A stretch of DNA of 64,000 bases from Haliotis asinina. Its lineage: Eukaryota > Mollusca > Gastropoda > Lepetellida > Haliotidae. A program made the position numbers and the translations under genes. Shown here one piece after another: positions 24,370 to 36,423 of the stretch (position 1 is its first letter; every line of letters begins with the position of its first letter). The notes beneath the pieces are model-generated. The model was given only the letters and a program-made list of their open reading frames with translations. It was not told the origin of the DNA and ran no database searches. The stretch covers positions 19,160,001 to 19,224,000 of the forward strand of contig NC_090280.1 in NCBI RefSeq assembly GCF_037392515.1, read 5' to 3'.

Positions 24370-25790
24370 GTAAATTTGCCTATTGTATTTAGTATTCGCT
24401 ACGTCGTCAGGTAATTCCAGGTTTTAATTGTTTAATTGTGTCTGGTAGGAATTGTTTTTCATATGTGTTTGTCCTACAGTTTATTGTTTGTAACTTGGAA
24501 TTGTTTCTGAGATTGTATTGACTATTGTCAGAGAGAGTTTTAGGTACAAGTTCGCATTAGTACCCTGGAGCGAGATTGTTATTCATTTTATGAAAGTTTA
24601 CTAATTTGGTGTTACACCTTCTTTCTTTCAGGGGTTTAGAATTAGTTTCAAGGTGTAATTTTCATGACCAATTCCGCGAATCGCCACGTATGATGCGGAG
24701 TGCGTCAGAGTGTAACAGTTCAAGTGACTGATCAATCGTACAGTTATCCCAAACATGACAACAGCAATCGCATATCCCGAATGACTTGTGCATGGTTTAG
24801 AGCGTTTTCCTAGAAAGGCGATATTTTGATTTCCTGTATAATAATTTGATTCATGTTTTATGTCGGAGTCCTGTTAGTTTTAAGCCTGCCAGAAACATTC
24901 ACTGTTTCTGTTTTGTTAGGGTGAGGGTTAACCTGCCACAATTTTGCCCAGTTTTGAGATTCGGTTTAGATCATCATTGAGACGAGCTGCGACACTGTCG
25001 TGATCTACACTTACATGTATTCAGGTGTCTTAAGCAGAGAGACGAATGTGATTTTCGATTCTATCTACTATATCGTTGATGTACACAATGAAGAATGGTC
25101 CCATGACTGAACCTTGGGGGACGCCAGCGTGTACAGTTTTATAATCAGCAATATCCATTAAAGACAACGTTTTTTTGTAATTTATTTTCTAGGTAACTTT
25201 CAAACCAATTCAAAATAGATCCATCGATACCCTAGCTCTTACGTGTTGAGAGAATGAGTGAGTTAGTTTAGTTTTACGCCGCTTTTAGCAATATTCCAGC
25301 AATATCACGGCGGAGGACACCAGAAATGCCCTTCACACATTGTACCCACGTGGGGAATCGAACCCGGGTCTTCGGCGTTACGAGCGAACGCTTTACCCAC
25401 TAGGCTACCCCTTAAGTTTTGATATTATGCCTTCATGCCAAACTAAAAGCGTTACTGATATCACAAGAAGCGGCTCTGACTTCTTTACCATCACCAAGGC
25501 CTTTCGCAATAAAATAGGTTAATGTATTTTAGGTAGAGTCCCCCGGCCTAAAACCCGATTGTAAATTAGTTAGGATATCATTTTCTCGGAAGTAATTGAA
25601 AACATATTGAAGCACACATTTTTCAAAATCTTTAGACTGAGCACGTAAGCGCGACCGGTCGGTGGTTGGAACATGTATTAACACTATTCTTTTTATGAAG
25701 AGGCATGACTGACGCTTCTTTCCTGTTGGTTGGAAGGTTGGATTTTTGAAGAGACTGTGTAAATGATTTCGTTAGCAAACTTTGAAATGT
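24370..25790 (-). mobile_element. LINE reverse-transcriptase remnant (CR1/Jockey type)
   Basis: On the minus strand several frames give RT pieces in the right order: FEKCVLQYVFNYFREND with LQSGFRPGDST, DGKEVRAASCDIS, IDGSILNWFESYLENKLQK, VPQGSVMGPFFIVYINDIVD, WQVNPHPNKTE, and the 3' region LKERRCNTKLVNFHKMNNNL. The active-site ADD block is not recognisable. The remnant is frameshifted throughout and split by a SINE at about 25250-25420. No ends or target duplication were found. Confidence 0.8.
25250..25420 (-). repeat. SINE inserted in the LINE remnant
   Basis: The reverse copy runs gtgagttagtttagttttac, gcaatatcacggcggagga, gaatcgaacccgggtcttcg to ccactaggctacccct. It separates the palm-domain pieces of the surrounding RT. 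Confidence 0.85.
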
Positions 25791-26157
25791 AGTATTCCAC
25801 AATATCCGAGTTCTACAGCCCCTTGTCTTCAGTGGTGTGTTTGGAACAACATAAAAGGTGATGTGTGAAGCGTAAAGAGACTTAGCTTTGTTGTATTGAA
25901 AGAGCGAGAAAAAAATGAACAGAGCTGAAGTGAATCAAACACTTAAAACGGACACAATGGGCCAGTCCAAGCCGTTCATGGCAAAGAGTCTTACAGGATG
26001 CAATATTGCTGTTTATGGTGTAAAGGTGCATAGCAAGACGGAACAATTCTAGGCACAGAAGCACTCAGACAAATACATGGGTGTTTTTAGACGTTTCGTG
26101 CCTTCACCCATAATACTTCAAACAGAAAGGTTTGATTTCTAGTGTAGTGAGAGTCCG

Positions 26158-26232
26158 GGCGGTGGGGTAGCCTTGTGGTTAAAGCGTTCGTTCGTCGTGC
26201 CGAAGACCCGGATTCGATTCCCCGGGATCTGT
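26158..26232 (+). repeat. SINE head fragment
   Basis: ggtggggtagccttgtggtt through cggattcgattccccggg, then a jump into unrelated sequence. Confidence 0.7.
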
Positions 26233-26309
26233 CTGTTATACATGCATCATTAGCACCAGCTGTTGGTTGGATGTTGTTTATCGCCGCACTCAGAAACACC
26301 CAAGCTAAA

Positions 26310-26500
26310 CAGCGTCGGTCTGTAATTAATCGAGTCTGGACTAGACAATTCAGTGATCAACATCATGAGCATCGATGCACACAGTCGTGATACGATACCA
26401 AATGTCAACCAGGTCAGCGAGCCTTGACCACCCTATCCCCTCGGTCACTTCTTACCACATGCAGGGGTTACTGAAGATCAATTATAACCCGAATATTCAC
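26310..26500 (+). repeat. family B copy
   Basis: Contains gtctggactagacaattcag, gatcaacatcatgagcatcg and a reduced end ...ataacccgaatattcac. Confidence 0.7.
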
Positions 26501-26514
26501 ATGTCTTGTTGATA

Positions 26515-26760
26515 CTTATACAAGGGTCTACAGATGGTTGTCCCGACTGCTTACAGTTGAGGTATGATGACTGACAGCTATGTGATGTACTGCCTTCACA
26601 TTTGATTGCATTTTCCTGATATATATACAATCTATTCGTTATTTTCACATGTGAGTCAGACAACGTAACCTTCAAACACGAAATGAATCTATGAAATTTG
26701 TTTCCTGTTGATAGAGCCTGTGCGAAGTTAAAATATGACATAACGTATTCAGCAAAAACT
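26515..26760 (+). promoter_or_regulatory. 5' flanking segment shared by the Ig receptor genes (copy 1)
   Basis: The block starts ggtctacagatggttgtccc and ends around gtttcctgttgatagagcct. Diverged copies lie at 39215-39390 and 51478-51740, each upstream of a receptor signal-peptide exon. It marks the left edge of the duplicated unit and could include regulatory DNA; function is inferred only from position. Confidence 0.45.
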
Positions 26761-27029
26761 ACGTTCTAGGGTCCATCGTCTTCAGTGTTGATCTGGGTAC
26801 TGTTGCGGAATAAAAAAATAAGGTGATTTTGTGAAACTTACAAGGACATGGCGTTGGTTATTTAAAAGACCAGAAAATAAGTCTGTTAGTGAGTGACTTC
26901 GAAAGGTTTGTAGAATACAATCTCACCGCACAATTTAGCTATATGAAAATGACTTTATTAGAAAATTTGTAAATGTGTGGCATTGTGTGGATAAAAGCGT
27001 AAAGTAAATGTCTCCTGTTGTATATCGTT

Positions 27030-27197
27030 GTGAGTGAGTGAGTTTGGTTTTATGCCGCTGTTTCCAATATTCCAACAATATCACGGTGGGGGGACGCAAG
27101 AAATGGCCTTCACACATTCTACCCATGTGGGAAATCGATCCCGGATCTTCGGCGGGTCGAGCGAACGCTTTAACCACTAGGCTACCCTACCGCCCAT
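27030..27197 (-). repeat. SINE copy upstream of receptor gene 1
   Basis: Reverse copy: gtgagtgagtgagtttggtt, caacaatatcacggtggg, aatcgatcccggatcttcgg and ccactaggctaccctacc. Confidence 0.85.
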
Positions 27198-27993
27198 ATT
27201 GCTGAGAAGAAATCAATGCGTCGATAATGATGGCTCTGAACAGAAAATAACTATTTGTCTGACACAAACTTTGCGGACGTGTTCTCAATTGTCGGACAAT
27301 ATCCTGTGTTATACATAGAGATTAATGCCCAAGTGTAGATATCATATTGTATTTACCACACAAGTGGCTGAAAATGATCTGTCATTTTTCTTGCACTAAC
27401 GTTGAAAATATAATTCGATATCTAGGCGAGTGTATTAATTTCTTCGTTATCCCCCATTCAGGTTTTGATTACAAATAACATTATTGATGGCGATCTAAGT
27501 AAAACGTGGAGGCGTGTGAATACGAACACTTCAATGGCAAGGCCGCTGCCAACTGACAAAAACTGTTTTAGGACAAAAACATCTAGTGCCAATACATAAC
27601 TGTTAAATTCTGACAAGTCCATCTAAAATTTGACTTGATGTCGATTTCAATTACCATATAATTCATTCTTTCAAATAATAATTTTCAAAATCAATTGTGA
27701 AATTCCATTTTCTCATTTTAACCACCCATAAAATTCCAGAGCGCGGTAGTAAACATTGCACGCGCTGGGAAATAATTACGAATGAAAAAAGTAGTCCCGC
27801 TTTCCGACGTGCCGTGATTGTCTCAAGCGACCAATGAAATGTCCTCTTGAGTAAGCGTCCGTGTGCAACGTATCGAAAATATGTCGTCAAGTATTTTAGC
27901 ACACATAGGTAGTAAAACCCTATGTCATACACTACACAGGAAATATTTGTGTGAAAGGTGTAGATCGCTTTGTCACCTTCTGTATAAGATACC

Positions 27994-28081
27994 ATGAAGC
28001 ACAGAATGATGTACTGTTGGAGTTTGAGGAGCGTCGTTTGTGTTTTGTTGTCCCATGGGTTTACAGGAGGGGCTTGGACAG
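27994..28081 (+). CDS. gene 1 signal-peptide exon
   Basis: Hydrophobic leader SVVCVLLSHGFTGGAWT ended by acag|gtgagc, phase 1. The paralogues begin at the ATG matching 28009, so the first five codons from 27994 may be extra. Confidence 0.75.
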
Positions 28082-31000
28082 GTGAGCCACAAACACTGAG
28101 AACTCTAATATTCCTGAAAGAGAAATGAAATTAAATAACTCCACGTTGAAAAATAATGCACGTATATGCACGCTCCCAAATGTTTCTGCGAGTATTTGAT
28201 AGTACGTGCATATGTGTGCGATTGCGTTTGTGATGTCAACTGAAAACGTGCCCTATTTCCAATCCAAAATGTATAAACTCAAAGGTAAATGGTATTGTTA
28301 TCGACACATTTCTTAATGTTCTTTATTATACACTTATTTCATGACCCAAACAGGATAGTCGTTAGTTTTTTTTGCATGCGTTTTCGTGCTTTCAAGAACC
28401 CCACGGAAAATAGGCATACGGCGTGCCCTTTGAATAATAGGGCTCTAAACCTCGAATCATTGTCACACAAATCATTGTTTAGACCTCGACAGGCCCTAAA
28501 TACACTAATTAAGAAAAATCTTCTTGCATTTCTCTGTGCATGGACTAACAGACTAAAGATGACGAACCGTGGCGACGAAATGGAGAGGACATTGAGACAT
28601 GAACTAAATCTCCAAATCACACTTTAGGCATCTTCCCATTATGACTACTCCCAGTATGACTACTCATGAACATTAAGAACACTTAATAATTCACTGTACC
28701 TGAACAGCTGATTACACCCAGGTTGTCTACTCTTTAAACCAAGTACAAACCAAGCTAAACTAATCCCTCTACCCTTTTTAAAACATCAACTGTCACATTT
28801 ATCAACCATGGAAATGAATGACCGTGAATTCTCTTGTAAATATACTGTATATAATTAAGCAGAAATGAGGCAGTTTCATTGTTTGCTTGTGTGCTTGATA
28901 ATTTCGTTCATAATGAAAGGAACCATTCCGCAAATATGCAATGCCATTCCGCAAGACTTCTTGCGACTTTTGACTGGTTCTGTGAGGCGCAGGTGTCAAA
29001 TATGTATCAGTGTTCATGGTGGATACAGATGTTATTGACTGTGTAATTTTTATTTTGATCGTTCTCCCATTGTGACCTCACTAGCATGTTGTCGCCAGAA
29101 AAGTTTAAAATGTGCCATGTGGAATCTTGTGGAATGATTTTCCGCAATATTGTCGTACAACTGCCATCTTAAAAATGTCAGTGGTTAATAATTCTCATCG
29201 AAAGTCAACAATTACAATAACTTTTGCTCTTGAATGTTGCCTGCAGGTGCGCCCTTGTATGTGTGTGTGATGCGTGTGATGTGAGTGCTAGCTGAATTGT
29301 ACTGTGTCTGTGCTCTTGCGGATGTGTGTAAGAGAGACATATTGAAGAAAAGGGGATGAGGTAGTTAGGAAATGAGGTTTCCAGTCACGTGAAAGTTATC
29401 CTTATGTCTCTTCAGCTATGTAAATGTCCAAGAACGTGCTTCGAGGTTTGCTCTCGGGTGGTAGTTTAGGATGGTGGACAAGAGACAGGGAAGACATGAG
29501 TCGATGGTAGCGATGAAGACAGCAGCAGCCATGGTTTATTATTGTTTGGTTGAATGATGGTCGAAATGGTATACACAGTGGTAAACGTGACAGAACGCAC
29601 ATCGGGTCTGAGTGGCCAATGACCCGAGGTGGAGACCCGTGTGTCACTTACATATTAGAACTCCGACGGCGATTCTTCATCATCGACGTAGTCGTAGATG
29701 GGGCGACGGCCTTGGCCGACACCCCGACTACCCGCACAGTCCGTCCATTTCTGTCGATGATCTGGTTTCCGTGTTTGGTCTGGTTGGTCTTGCTGGATGG
29801 TCTTGCTGAATGGTCTCAGCGACTGACCATATCAGTCAGGTTTTTTTATACACAGGGCCATTACGCCACATTGTGCAAGGTCACTGGCCCATGCACATGT
29901 ACATACGTAAGATTCGCCGACGTAGGGAGGTGTTAATTGATATGTACTGATAGCGTATGAGAATTAAGGGTCCTGCCCGGAGGGGTTTTTTATGATAAGA
30001 GGGGATACACCGAATGTTTGCTGAACATTACATAGACAAAGGGGATGGAATTTCGGTGCACTTTGGACTTATATTGGAACAAATAGATCGTTTGAATACA
30101 TGAAGTTTTAAGGAAACTTATTGAAATGATTTAGTCTATGACATAAATAACTTGAAAGAAATTGAACGTCAGATCTCACTAGCGACAAATGTATCGCTCA
30201 GGTTCTGACTTTGATGATTCGTTTCAGTTGGTTTGATTTTGGTATTCCAGTCAAAGTAAATCTGCAATAACGTACTTCTAGTTGTGACATGCATTACACC
30301 TGAACTAGTCGTTACCTTTCAGCTAATGTATCTGTCGGGGACAATGCGACACTGTCCTGGTATCTACCGAAACCAACAAACAAGGAGTTCACCGTGTGGA
30401 ATACACGCTCGGGGAAACCAATACTCTCAGTAACCAGCTACAACAATGTCACCGACATGACTCTAGACTATAGAATCGCATTTACAGGCGGCATATCTCC
30501 TTCGGGAAAAGGTTTGTTTAGATTTGTCATCAGTGATGTCAAGTTCCCTGATGAAGGCCTGTATGCGTGTTACGTAGGACCGCCAGAAAACAGAGGGTTT
30601 ACAGTAGGTAACTGTGGACAGACACTTTTCGTGATGGGTATGTATTACTTAAATGATATACAATTCTCTCTCACTACATGATCATTTGCTGCTAATTAGA
30701 TGAAGAACATGCATATGTGTATTGATATTTTACAAATGAATGGATATATACGTGAATGAGAAGTCATGTCGCATTGTATCAGTTTTATATACATTAAATG
30801 AGTGAATTTAGTTTACAACGCACTCTATAACATTTGTGATGCAAATATCATATTTCCATTATTTCCATTCAGCTGCGTCAACTGTGTACACCCGTTTTGG
30901 AGAAACAACAACTCTGGCTTGGAATTTGCATGGGTCCGGAATGGAAGAGTTTTTAGTCAGGAACGACTTTTGGAAGAAGACAGTTTTCCATATTACGAAC

Positions 31001-34000
31001 TATAACCTAGTTAACATATTTCTCTTTGCATTCATGTTACCAGGATATTGTCATGTTTAGGTGATGTCGTTGATCAACCCGTTCCGCTTTTATGGCTGAG
31101 AACACACCTACTCTCTATATGTCAATGTGTTCGCAACAGGTGTTCAAGAACCCTACATTGACAGCCCAGAAAAAGTAACTGTTGGTGATTCTGTAAATCT
31201 GACATGCCACTCCTTCCTGAAAAGCTACCCCTTTACGAACCTGACCATGTCCTTCATCTGGAGTAGGAACGGAACGAGAGTGGAGCACGACGGCAAGCAT
31301 AAGGTGGTTTCTGATAGCAGGAACTCGATTGGTGGTCAACTCATGACGAGCACCCTGACCATCAGTGGCGTGACAAAGAAGGACAGAGCAGAGAGCTATA
31401 CTTGCCAGACAGTGGTTGGGAAGAATCTTCTCACAGATCTGAGTATAGACAATGTCCTTGGTGTATCGTGTAAGTAGTCCTTGCATGTGTGACACATCCA
31501 TGATAGTATTATGTTCTTGACTGACATAAGTCAAACTGAAATTAACAAAAGTGATTTTGCAGCACAGTTTCAATATAAAGTATTACTTGTTCTACAAAGA
31601 CAGGTGTGTGGGCATGTTAACTGAAGCATGAAGGTTATCTGTGCGGAGCCGCATCCTACACTCTTCACAGAATACTGGTGTTTATTGACATCAACAGTCA
31701 TTCTGACCGTGAATCTTTGTTTATCATCCCCAGATCCAAGCTTTTCAAATATGGAATGCAGTTTGTTTAGCTCACTGCTTCTGTTTTTAAGGCTCATCAT
31801 TTGATATATCTTTTGGAAAGGCATTTATTCATGCTTTCATTCCACATTGAACTCGTATGACGTCTTTTGAAGGAAATGCTGTTTTACTGTGGTATAAAAC
31901 ACATCGCATCCCTTAAATCATTTCTCCTGTAGATAGAAATCCCTTCAAGAGAACTTTCACTATGTTACAGATATACCTGACTCTCAAAGTGAAAATAGGA
32001 AAGTAGAAATGGGAGACAATACGTTGTTTTCCATGAAGACATCAGTACACCAGACAAAGATCTACGTGATCGGTCCAACTGATACACCTTTATTCGAGAT
32101 GAACCCCACTGCAATCTACGTACGGGAAGCTTACTGGACCAGACTCAAGATTATGAAGGTCATCACATCATTAGATACAGTCGCTGTACAGTTCCAACTC
32201 TCCGACATCACATCATCTGACGCTGGGAGGTATTACTGTAGCTTGGAGCCTCGTGGGCAGATAGACTGTGACTGGGAACACGTCTTGGCCGTTTCCAGTA
32301 GGTCAAACTACCTTTGTGATTTCAGCTAAAAGAAAATAGTATCTTTCTAAAGTCAGTTGTGTTACATTACCAGACCAGCGTCACGCTTGAGACATTGTGT
32401 ATTTTTCAATGTTCAATCAAAATGCTTATTGGCATTTGGATTTGTAAAAAAATATATTACTCAGTGTTTGTTTCAAAGTAAACTTGATAACGTACATTCC
32501 TACGGTTAATCATTCATTTCCTCTTATTAAACTAAATTGATACTTGTTATGTATGGTTAAAATATTCGGCTTTTAGATTCTACAGTGACCGAACCAGCTT
32601 CACAGTCTGTCCTAACCTCCTCCACAGGTAAGGTACAAAAATGCTATCATTTAATCCATGAACATGTTTTTTGCATGCTTGTTGGAAACCTCAAATACCG
32701 TCTGAGAATAATTACTTGAAGTCCTCATGTGGCCAGCAAGACAGGAAATACTCCAAGTCCAAATCACTGCAATTAGCATGCATAACTTCGTTTATGTAAA
32801 AATTAAATGACAGGAACATATGCCGAACTTTGTCTTTATTTGTGTCTATTTCGTATTTGAATTTCAATAAATATTTTAGATGACACCGTGACTGAACCAG
32901 CTTCACAATCTTCGGAAACCTCTACTAAAGGTAAAGCATAAAACTTTCCGGGAAGTTGTGATTCACTGGTACTACAACCAGAAATGCTTACGAGCCACCG
33001 TCAAACTTTTAAACCTGCTAGTATTTTCAAGTGTATGTGAATTGGGTTGGAGTTTTAATTCAGAAATGTTCGTTTGTTATGCAAATTATGTTTCATCAGG
33101 TAGAAGTTGAAAACAGAAATTTATTCAAATTTGACAATGAAGAAAATGCAGAAGTGTCGTATTTAATGTCACGATGCATACTTATATAGTGTAGGACATC
33201 CGCTATTAAATAGGGCCCGCGATTAGACACATTAGACATCGATAATCGTTAACTAATTATGAATCGATTATCAATATCAGAGAGGTAACTTTGAGGTTAA
33301 ACTTCGTTTAGGAGAAACTCTTGACTTAATTTCTAAAATTGCATATTGTGTAAGAAAATTGAAACTTGCACTATCACAAAAATTAATATACAATATCATC
33401 GCTAACACAATCGTCATATTGGTAATCATTCATTATTTTTCATATCAATGACATTTTCGATTATCGATTACTGCAGTCAATATCATGGCACATATTTACA
33501 TGCAAAGCGCTTGTTAACACGGGATATTTGACGTCCACTTCGACTGTAAGAGATGATCTAGCTACTGTGGAGCCCACCACAATCAAGGCCTCCTCCGTAC
33601 CAGTTGATGATGATACTAATACAGCATCTGGTACGTGTCTGTTTCCATATAAACACTTCCTCACGAATGACGGTTTTCTTTCATTCGAATATATACTGCC
33701 TAATTGTAATCCAAGGATGGAGCAAAAAGTGTATCAATGTATTCAACCATCAGAAATTAAAGATTCAACTGATTTTGTCAGGTCTAGTGACAAGAATATG
33801 GACTTTGTGTAGGATTAATACATTATAGCGTACTTCACTTTGGCAACAGGGAATAACTCCGATCATCATATTCTTGTCTGAACCTTGAACTCAGCTCTTG
33901 TCACATCAGAGCTTACATTCTTTCTAGAACAAAAAGAGCTTCCCACAAGTCCCCAGCGACATACCCATCGAAAGAACATTTGTCAAAACTAATTTACTCC

Positions 34001-35477
34001 TATGCAACTGATAGCTTTACTAAAGCTTGGCCTATTTCAGCAAGGGAGTACGCCTCATTTTCTACTATGTCCATAGCACCTTCTGATGAATTGTCACAGT
34101 CACCTGTTGCTACTGTGACCACAAAGAAGGATGCATCTATTACGAAAGGTGTGTAGAGCCTAGATCTTCAAAAGGTATTTCTGGAGGTCCATTTGATCAT
34201 TTCGTTCTGATTATTGGCCAAACATTGGAACATCTGGCGCATATGAATACACACTTAAACAATCAAATGATTTTAAAGATTACCACGTGAGTAGTACAAC
34301 AATCTCTTTTCAGTTAGTGATGTCAGTATTTGACTTTGAAATCCTTCCCATACATCATTCAGCCGGAATGAATACTGAAGAAAGGGTTTTCCACTCTTTG
34401 GACAGAAACATCTGAAGTGCTGCGTACCGTAAATACGTCAATGGATAATTTCATTCTTGTCCTCATGGTAATACGTACCTCGCGAGATAAAACGTCGTTT
34501 TAGACGATCCTTTACCCTTTAAGTCAGTAAAATTCTCTTCCAGGACGTACGGAGACACTTTCTGTTGTCAGCATTGGATTGTCCGCAGCAACAGCCTTGG
34601 TTATGACCGCAATCTGTGTGTCACTTTGCCACAGAAGGATCAAACAACGGAAAGGTAGAAATCACAATTTTGAAATACTTCTGAAATGATGCATTACCAA
34701 TAACACTTCTGAAATGATGCATTCAGTGGTATGCCAGGGAGAAATGAACCGAAGCTAAGACTATTCACTATTCTATTATAGAGGTGTTTGTACATGCTGC
34801 ATCTCACCAGTGAACATGTGCTGTCTAGAGTCAAAGTACGACACGAATACATTTAGTTTCTGCGGTGCATTCACACACTGGTGGATTTATTTACCAAAAT
34901 GTAAACAAGCTTTAGTCGAAAAAATCCGTGCTTATTAGCACCGTGTAATGTGTGGTGCTCTGCAACATTGAATATATCGCCTCATTACCAGAGTATTCAC
35001 ACATTTCATTAAACGTCTTCTTATATCTCTGATTGTGACAAAAACTATGACCATCCGTCCAATTTTTATCTTTTGAAACTATTCGAGCTAAATTCACATC
35101 TTTTAACATCAGGACTTATTTGCAACACTGAATTCGGGATAATGTTTTTAAAACACACTTTAGTTGGATGACGTAGTAGTCGTATTCAACATGGCTGTTG
35201 AACTGAACACATATTTTGCATCAACAAAAAATCAATCTCTCCCTTTCAGGGTCAAGGAATCAAAGGTAAGCATTATAATAAAACTTGGACAAGAGACATA
35301 ATGTTGTTACTGTGGTAAGAATGTGTCAACGCAAAGCCACGAAAATGTTTGATACATCATCCATGAACGCTAATAAGCAGTTTTAAAGACATTTGTTCTT
35401 TCCACAGGTTTCCAGTATTGTATATCACTCCGAAGTATGACGAAAATGAAGGATACGAAATTATTAAACATATTTGA
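27994..35477 (+). CDS. Ig-superfamily membrane receptor, gene 1 (three usable Ig domains, short tail)
   Basis: Exons by phase and homology: 27994-28081, 30323-30637, 31140-31469, 31971-32297, 32577-32627, 32880-32930, 34041-34148, 34544-34654, 35250-35265, 35408-35477. Together they read 488 residues without a stop: signal peptide, Ig1, Ig3, Ig4, Ser/Thr-rich stalk, membrane helix, basic anchor and a tail with YITPKYDENEGYEII. The Ig2 exon at 30873 is cut short and must be skipped; because the Ig exons are phase 1-1, skipping keeps the frame. A further stalk exon (33523-33630) has lost its acceptor AG. The single YxxI motif (YEII) could bind SH2 or sorting adaptors. A cell-surface recognition role is inferred from architecture. 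Neighbours are two paralogues in tandem. The family is not identified beyond Ig superfamily. Confidence 0.78.
29655..29822 (-). CDS. possible antisense terminal exon in gene 1 intron
   Basis: A minus-strand frame of about 57 codons ends GRRPIYDYVDDEESPSEF and a stop. GC-rich codons and an acidic, tyrosine-bearing end resemble a real C terminus, but the acceptor (tatggtcag) has a poor pyrimidine tract and no partner exons were found. Confidence 0.18.
   Translation of the reverse strand, partial: SLRPFSKTIQQDQPDQTRKPDHRQKWTDCAGSRGVGQGRRPIYDYVDDEESPSEF
30323..30637 (+). CDS. gene 1 Ig1 exon
   Basis: 105 codons, phase 1-1, acceptor gttacctttcag, donor atgg|gtatgt. It encodes GDNATLSWYLPKP, VISDVKFPDEGLYACYVG and NCGQTLFVM. 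Trp stands where the B-strand Cys is expected, while two Cys occur near the F and G strands. Confidence 0.85.
30873..31017 (+). pseudogene. gene 1 Ig2 exon, truncated
   Basis: Starts normally (acceptor tttccattcag; STVYTRFGETTTLAWNLHG) and follows genes 2 and 3 to NYNLVNI. Then about 270 bases, including the Cys-bearing end and the donor, are missing compared with 43124-43456. Homology resumes in the next intron near 31066 (gtcgttgatcaacccgttc). Confidence 0.85.
31140..31469 (+). CDS. gene 1 Ig3 exon (canonical Ig fold)
   Basis: 110 codons, phase 1-1, acceptor ttcgcaacag, donor tcgt|gtaagt. It has both canonical cysteines: VGDSVNLTCHSF and RAESYTCQTVVG, with MSFIWSRNG supplying the core Trp. 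Confidence 0.9.
31971..32297 (+). CDS. gene 1 Ig4 exon
   Basis: 109 codons, phase 1-1. GDNTLFSMKTS lacks the first Cys; SDAGRYYCSLEPRGQIDCDW carries the paired late cysteines as in Ig1 and Ig2. Confidence 0.88.
32577..32930 (+). CDS. gene 1 stalk exons a and b (51 bp each)
   Basis: 32577-32627 encodes STVTEPASQSVLTSST and 32880-32930 DDTVTEPASQSSETSTK. Both are 51 bases, phase 1-1, flanked by tttag acceptors and gtaagg/gtaaag donors. They are repeats of one another and would form an O-glycosylated spacer. Confidence 0.78.
33523..33630 (+). pseudogene. gene 1 stalk exon with lost acceptor
   Basis: Frame-preserving match to gene 3 exon 56405-56503 (LTSTSTVRDDL, IKASSVPVDDDTNTAS), but the base pair before it is gg instead of ag. 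It is probably not spliced in. Confidence 0.6.
34041..34148 (+). CDS. gene 1 stalk exon d
   Basis: 36 codons, phase 1-1, acceptor tatttcag. Encodes REYASFSTMSIAPSDELSQS and TVTTKKDASITK; matches gene 2 47081-47188 in length and frame. Confidence 0.75.
34544..34654 (+). CDS. gene 1 transmembrane exon
   Basis: Encodes LSVVSIGLSAATALVMTAIC, then VSLC and basic HRRIKQRK, a type I membrane anchor without charged residues in the helix. Donor aaag|gtagaa. Confidence 0.88.
35250..35477 (+). CDS. gene 1 micro-exon and short tail exon
   Basis: The 16-base exon 35250-35265 (acceptor ccctttcag, donor caaag|gtaagc) changes phase from 1 to 2. Exon 35408-35477 then reads RFPVLYITPKYDENEGYEII + KHI and TGA. 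The frame choice is confirmed by gene 2, where the same frame is conserved (YITPKYDDNEGYELI). Confidence 0.82.
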
Positions 35478-36063
35478 GAATCAAGTCCCATTTGAATCGT
35501 GACGTCAGGCGCCAGAGGACCAGTGTATGAACTGAAACACGTCTGTTCAGATATATTTGGGACATCGCCATTATCAGCTGAACTACTTCCCTTTGACCTA
35601 TAACTTTATAGCTTTTACTGGACTGAGGGGTTGGGTTTCTCACTTGTTAAAGCATTCTCTCGTCACACCGAAGGACTGAGTTCGATTCCCCACATGGGTC
35701 CACTATTACCCATTTCTGGTGTCCCCAGCTGTGATATAGCTGTAATATTGAAGCTCATGGTGCGCACAACACTTCAGTCACCCGTACATCTGGATGCTTG
35801 GGATAACAATTACTTTCGAAATGACAGGAAGAATAAAGAAGGGGAATAGTTTTAAAAAGTACATGAAAGCGATAGATGTGATGATTTCAATCTGTTTGAT
35901 AATCTCTCCTATATTTGACTCTTCCTGGGGAAGGTTGACTTTTGTTTGATGGTGAACGCAATGCTCAGCAATATGTCAGCTATATAACTGTTGTCTGCAC
36001 ATAATTGAGTCTGGGCCAGACAAACAAGTGATCAACAGCACGAGCATCGATTTACTTTATACT
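35478..36063 (+). other. 3' flank of gene 1, shared with gene 2
   Basis: gaaacacgtctgttcagata and the following text recur after gene 2 (48330 on). A SINE (about 35622-35755) sits at the matching place in both flanks. An AATAAA at 35832-35837 is a possible poly-A signal. 35955-36060 is a family B fragment. Confidence 0.6.
35622..35755 (+). repeat. SINE copy in gene 1 3' flank
   Basis: gttaaagcattctctcgtca, gttcgattccccacatgggt and ccagctgtgatatagctg; diverged. Homologous position in gene 2 at about 48428, so it predates the gene duplication. Confidence 0.75.
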
Positions 36064-36423
36064 CTAATACCGGAAAAGAGGATGCCCCAATAGTTTGACT
36101 TTGTACAGTTTGACTCTTTGTTGTAGTAACTGTTTTGACACCTGTGTTTTGCTAAAAATACTTACAAATGAAACGTGAAAGCGTGGAAACATATAATATA
36201 TAACAATGCACATACAAAACAAAACAAAAACAATAATACAAAACGCATATAGGAATTTCAACTGTATTTTTATGTTTATTTTGAAACATCTTGTAGGCTT
36301 TATGAGTCAATGAAATATAACGAAATTGCACACTGAGAATGCAGACTTATCCGTCTTGGACACCACCCCGAGGAAAGTCAGTTTGGGTGTCACATGGAGA
36401 CGTGGCTGCTCTGAAGTCAGTAC

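Noticed and set aside
29550-29936. 128-codon plus-strand frame in gene 1 intron
   Set aside because: No splice logic with the receptor exons and no family resemblance.
35408-35477. ITIM or ITAM in the short tails
   Set aside because: YITP and YDEN do not fit; YEII/YELI has Glu two residues before the Tyr. Only a generic YxxI motif can be claimed.
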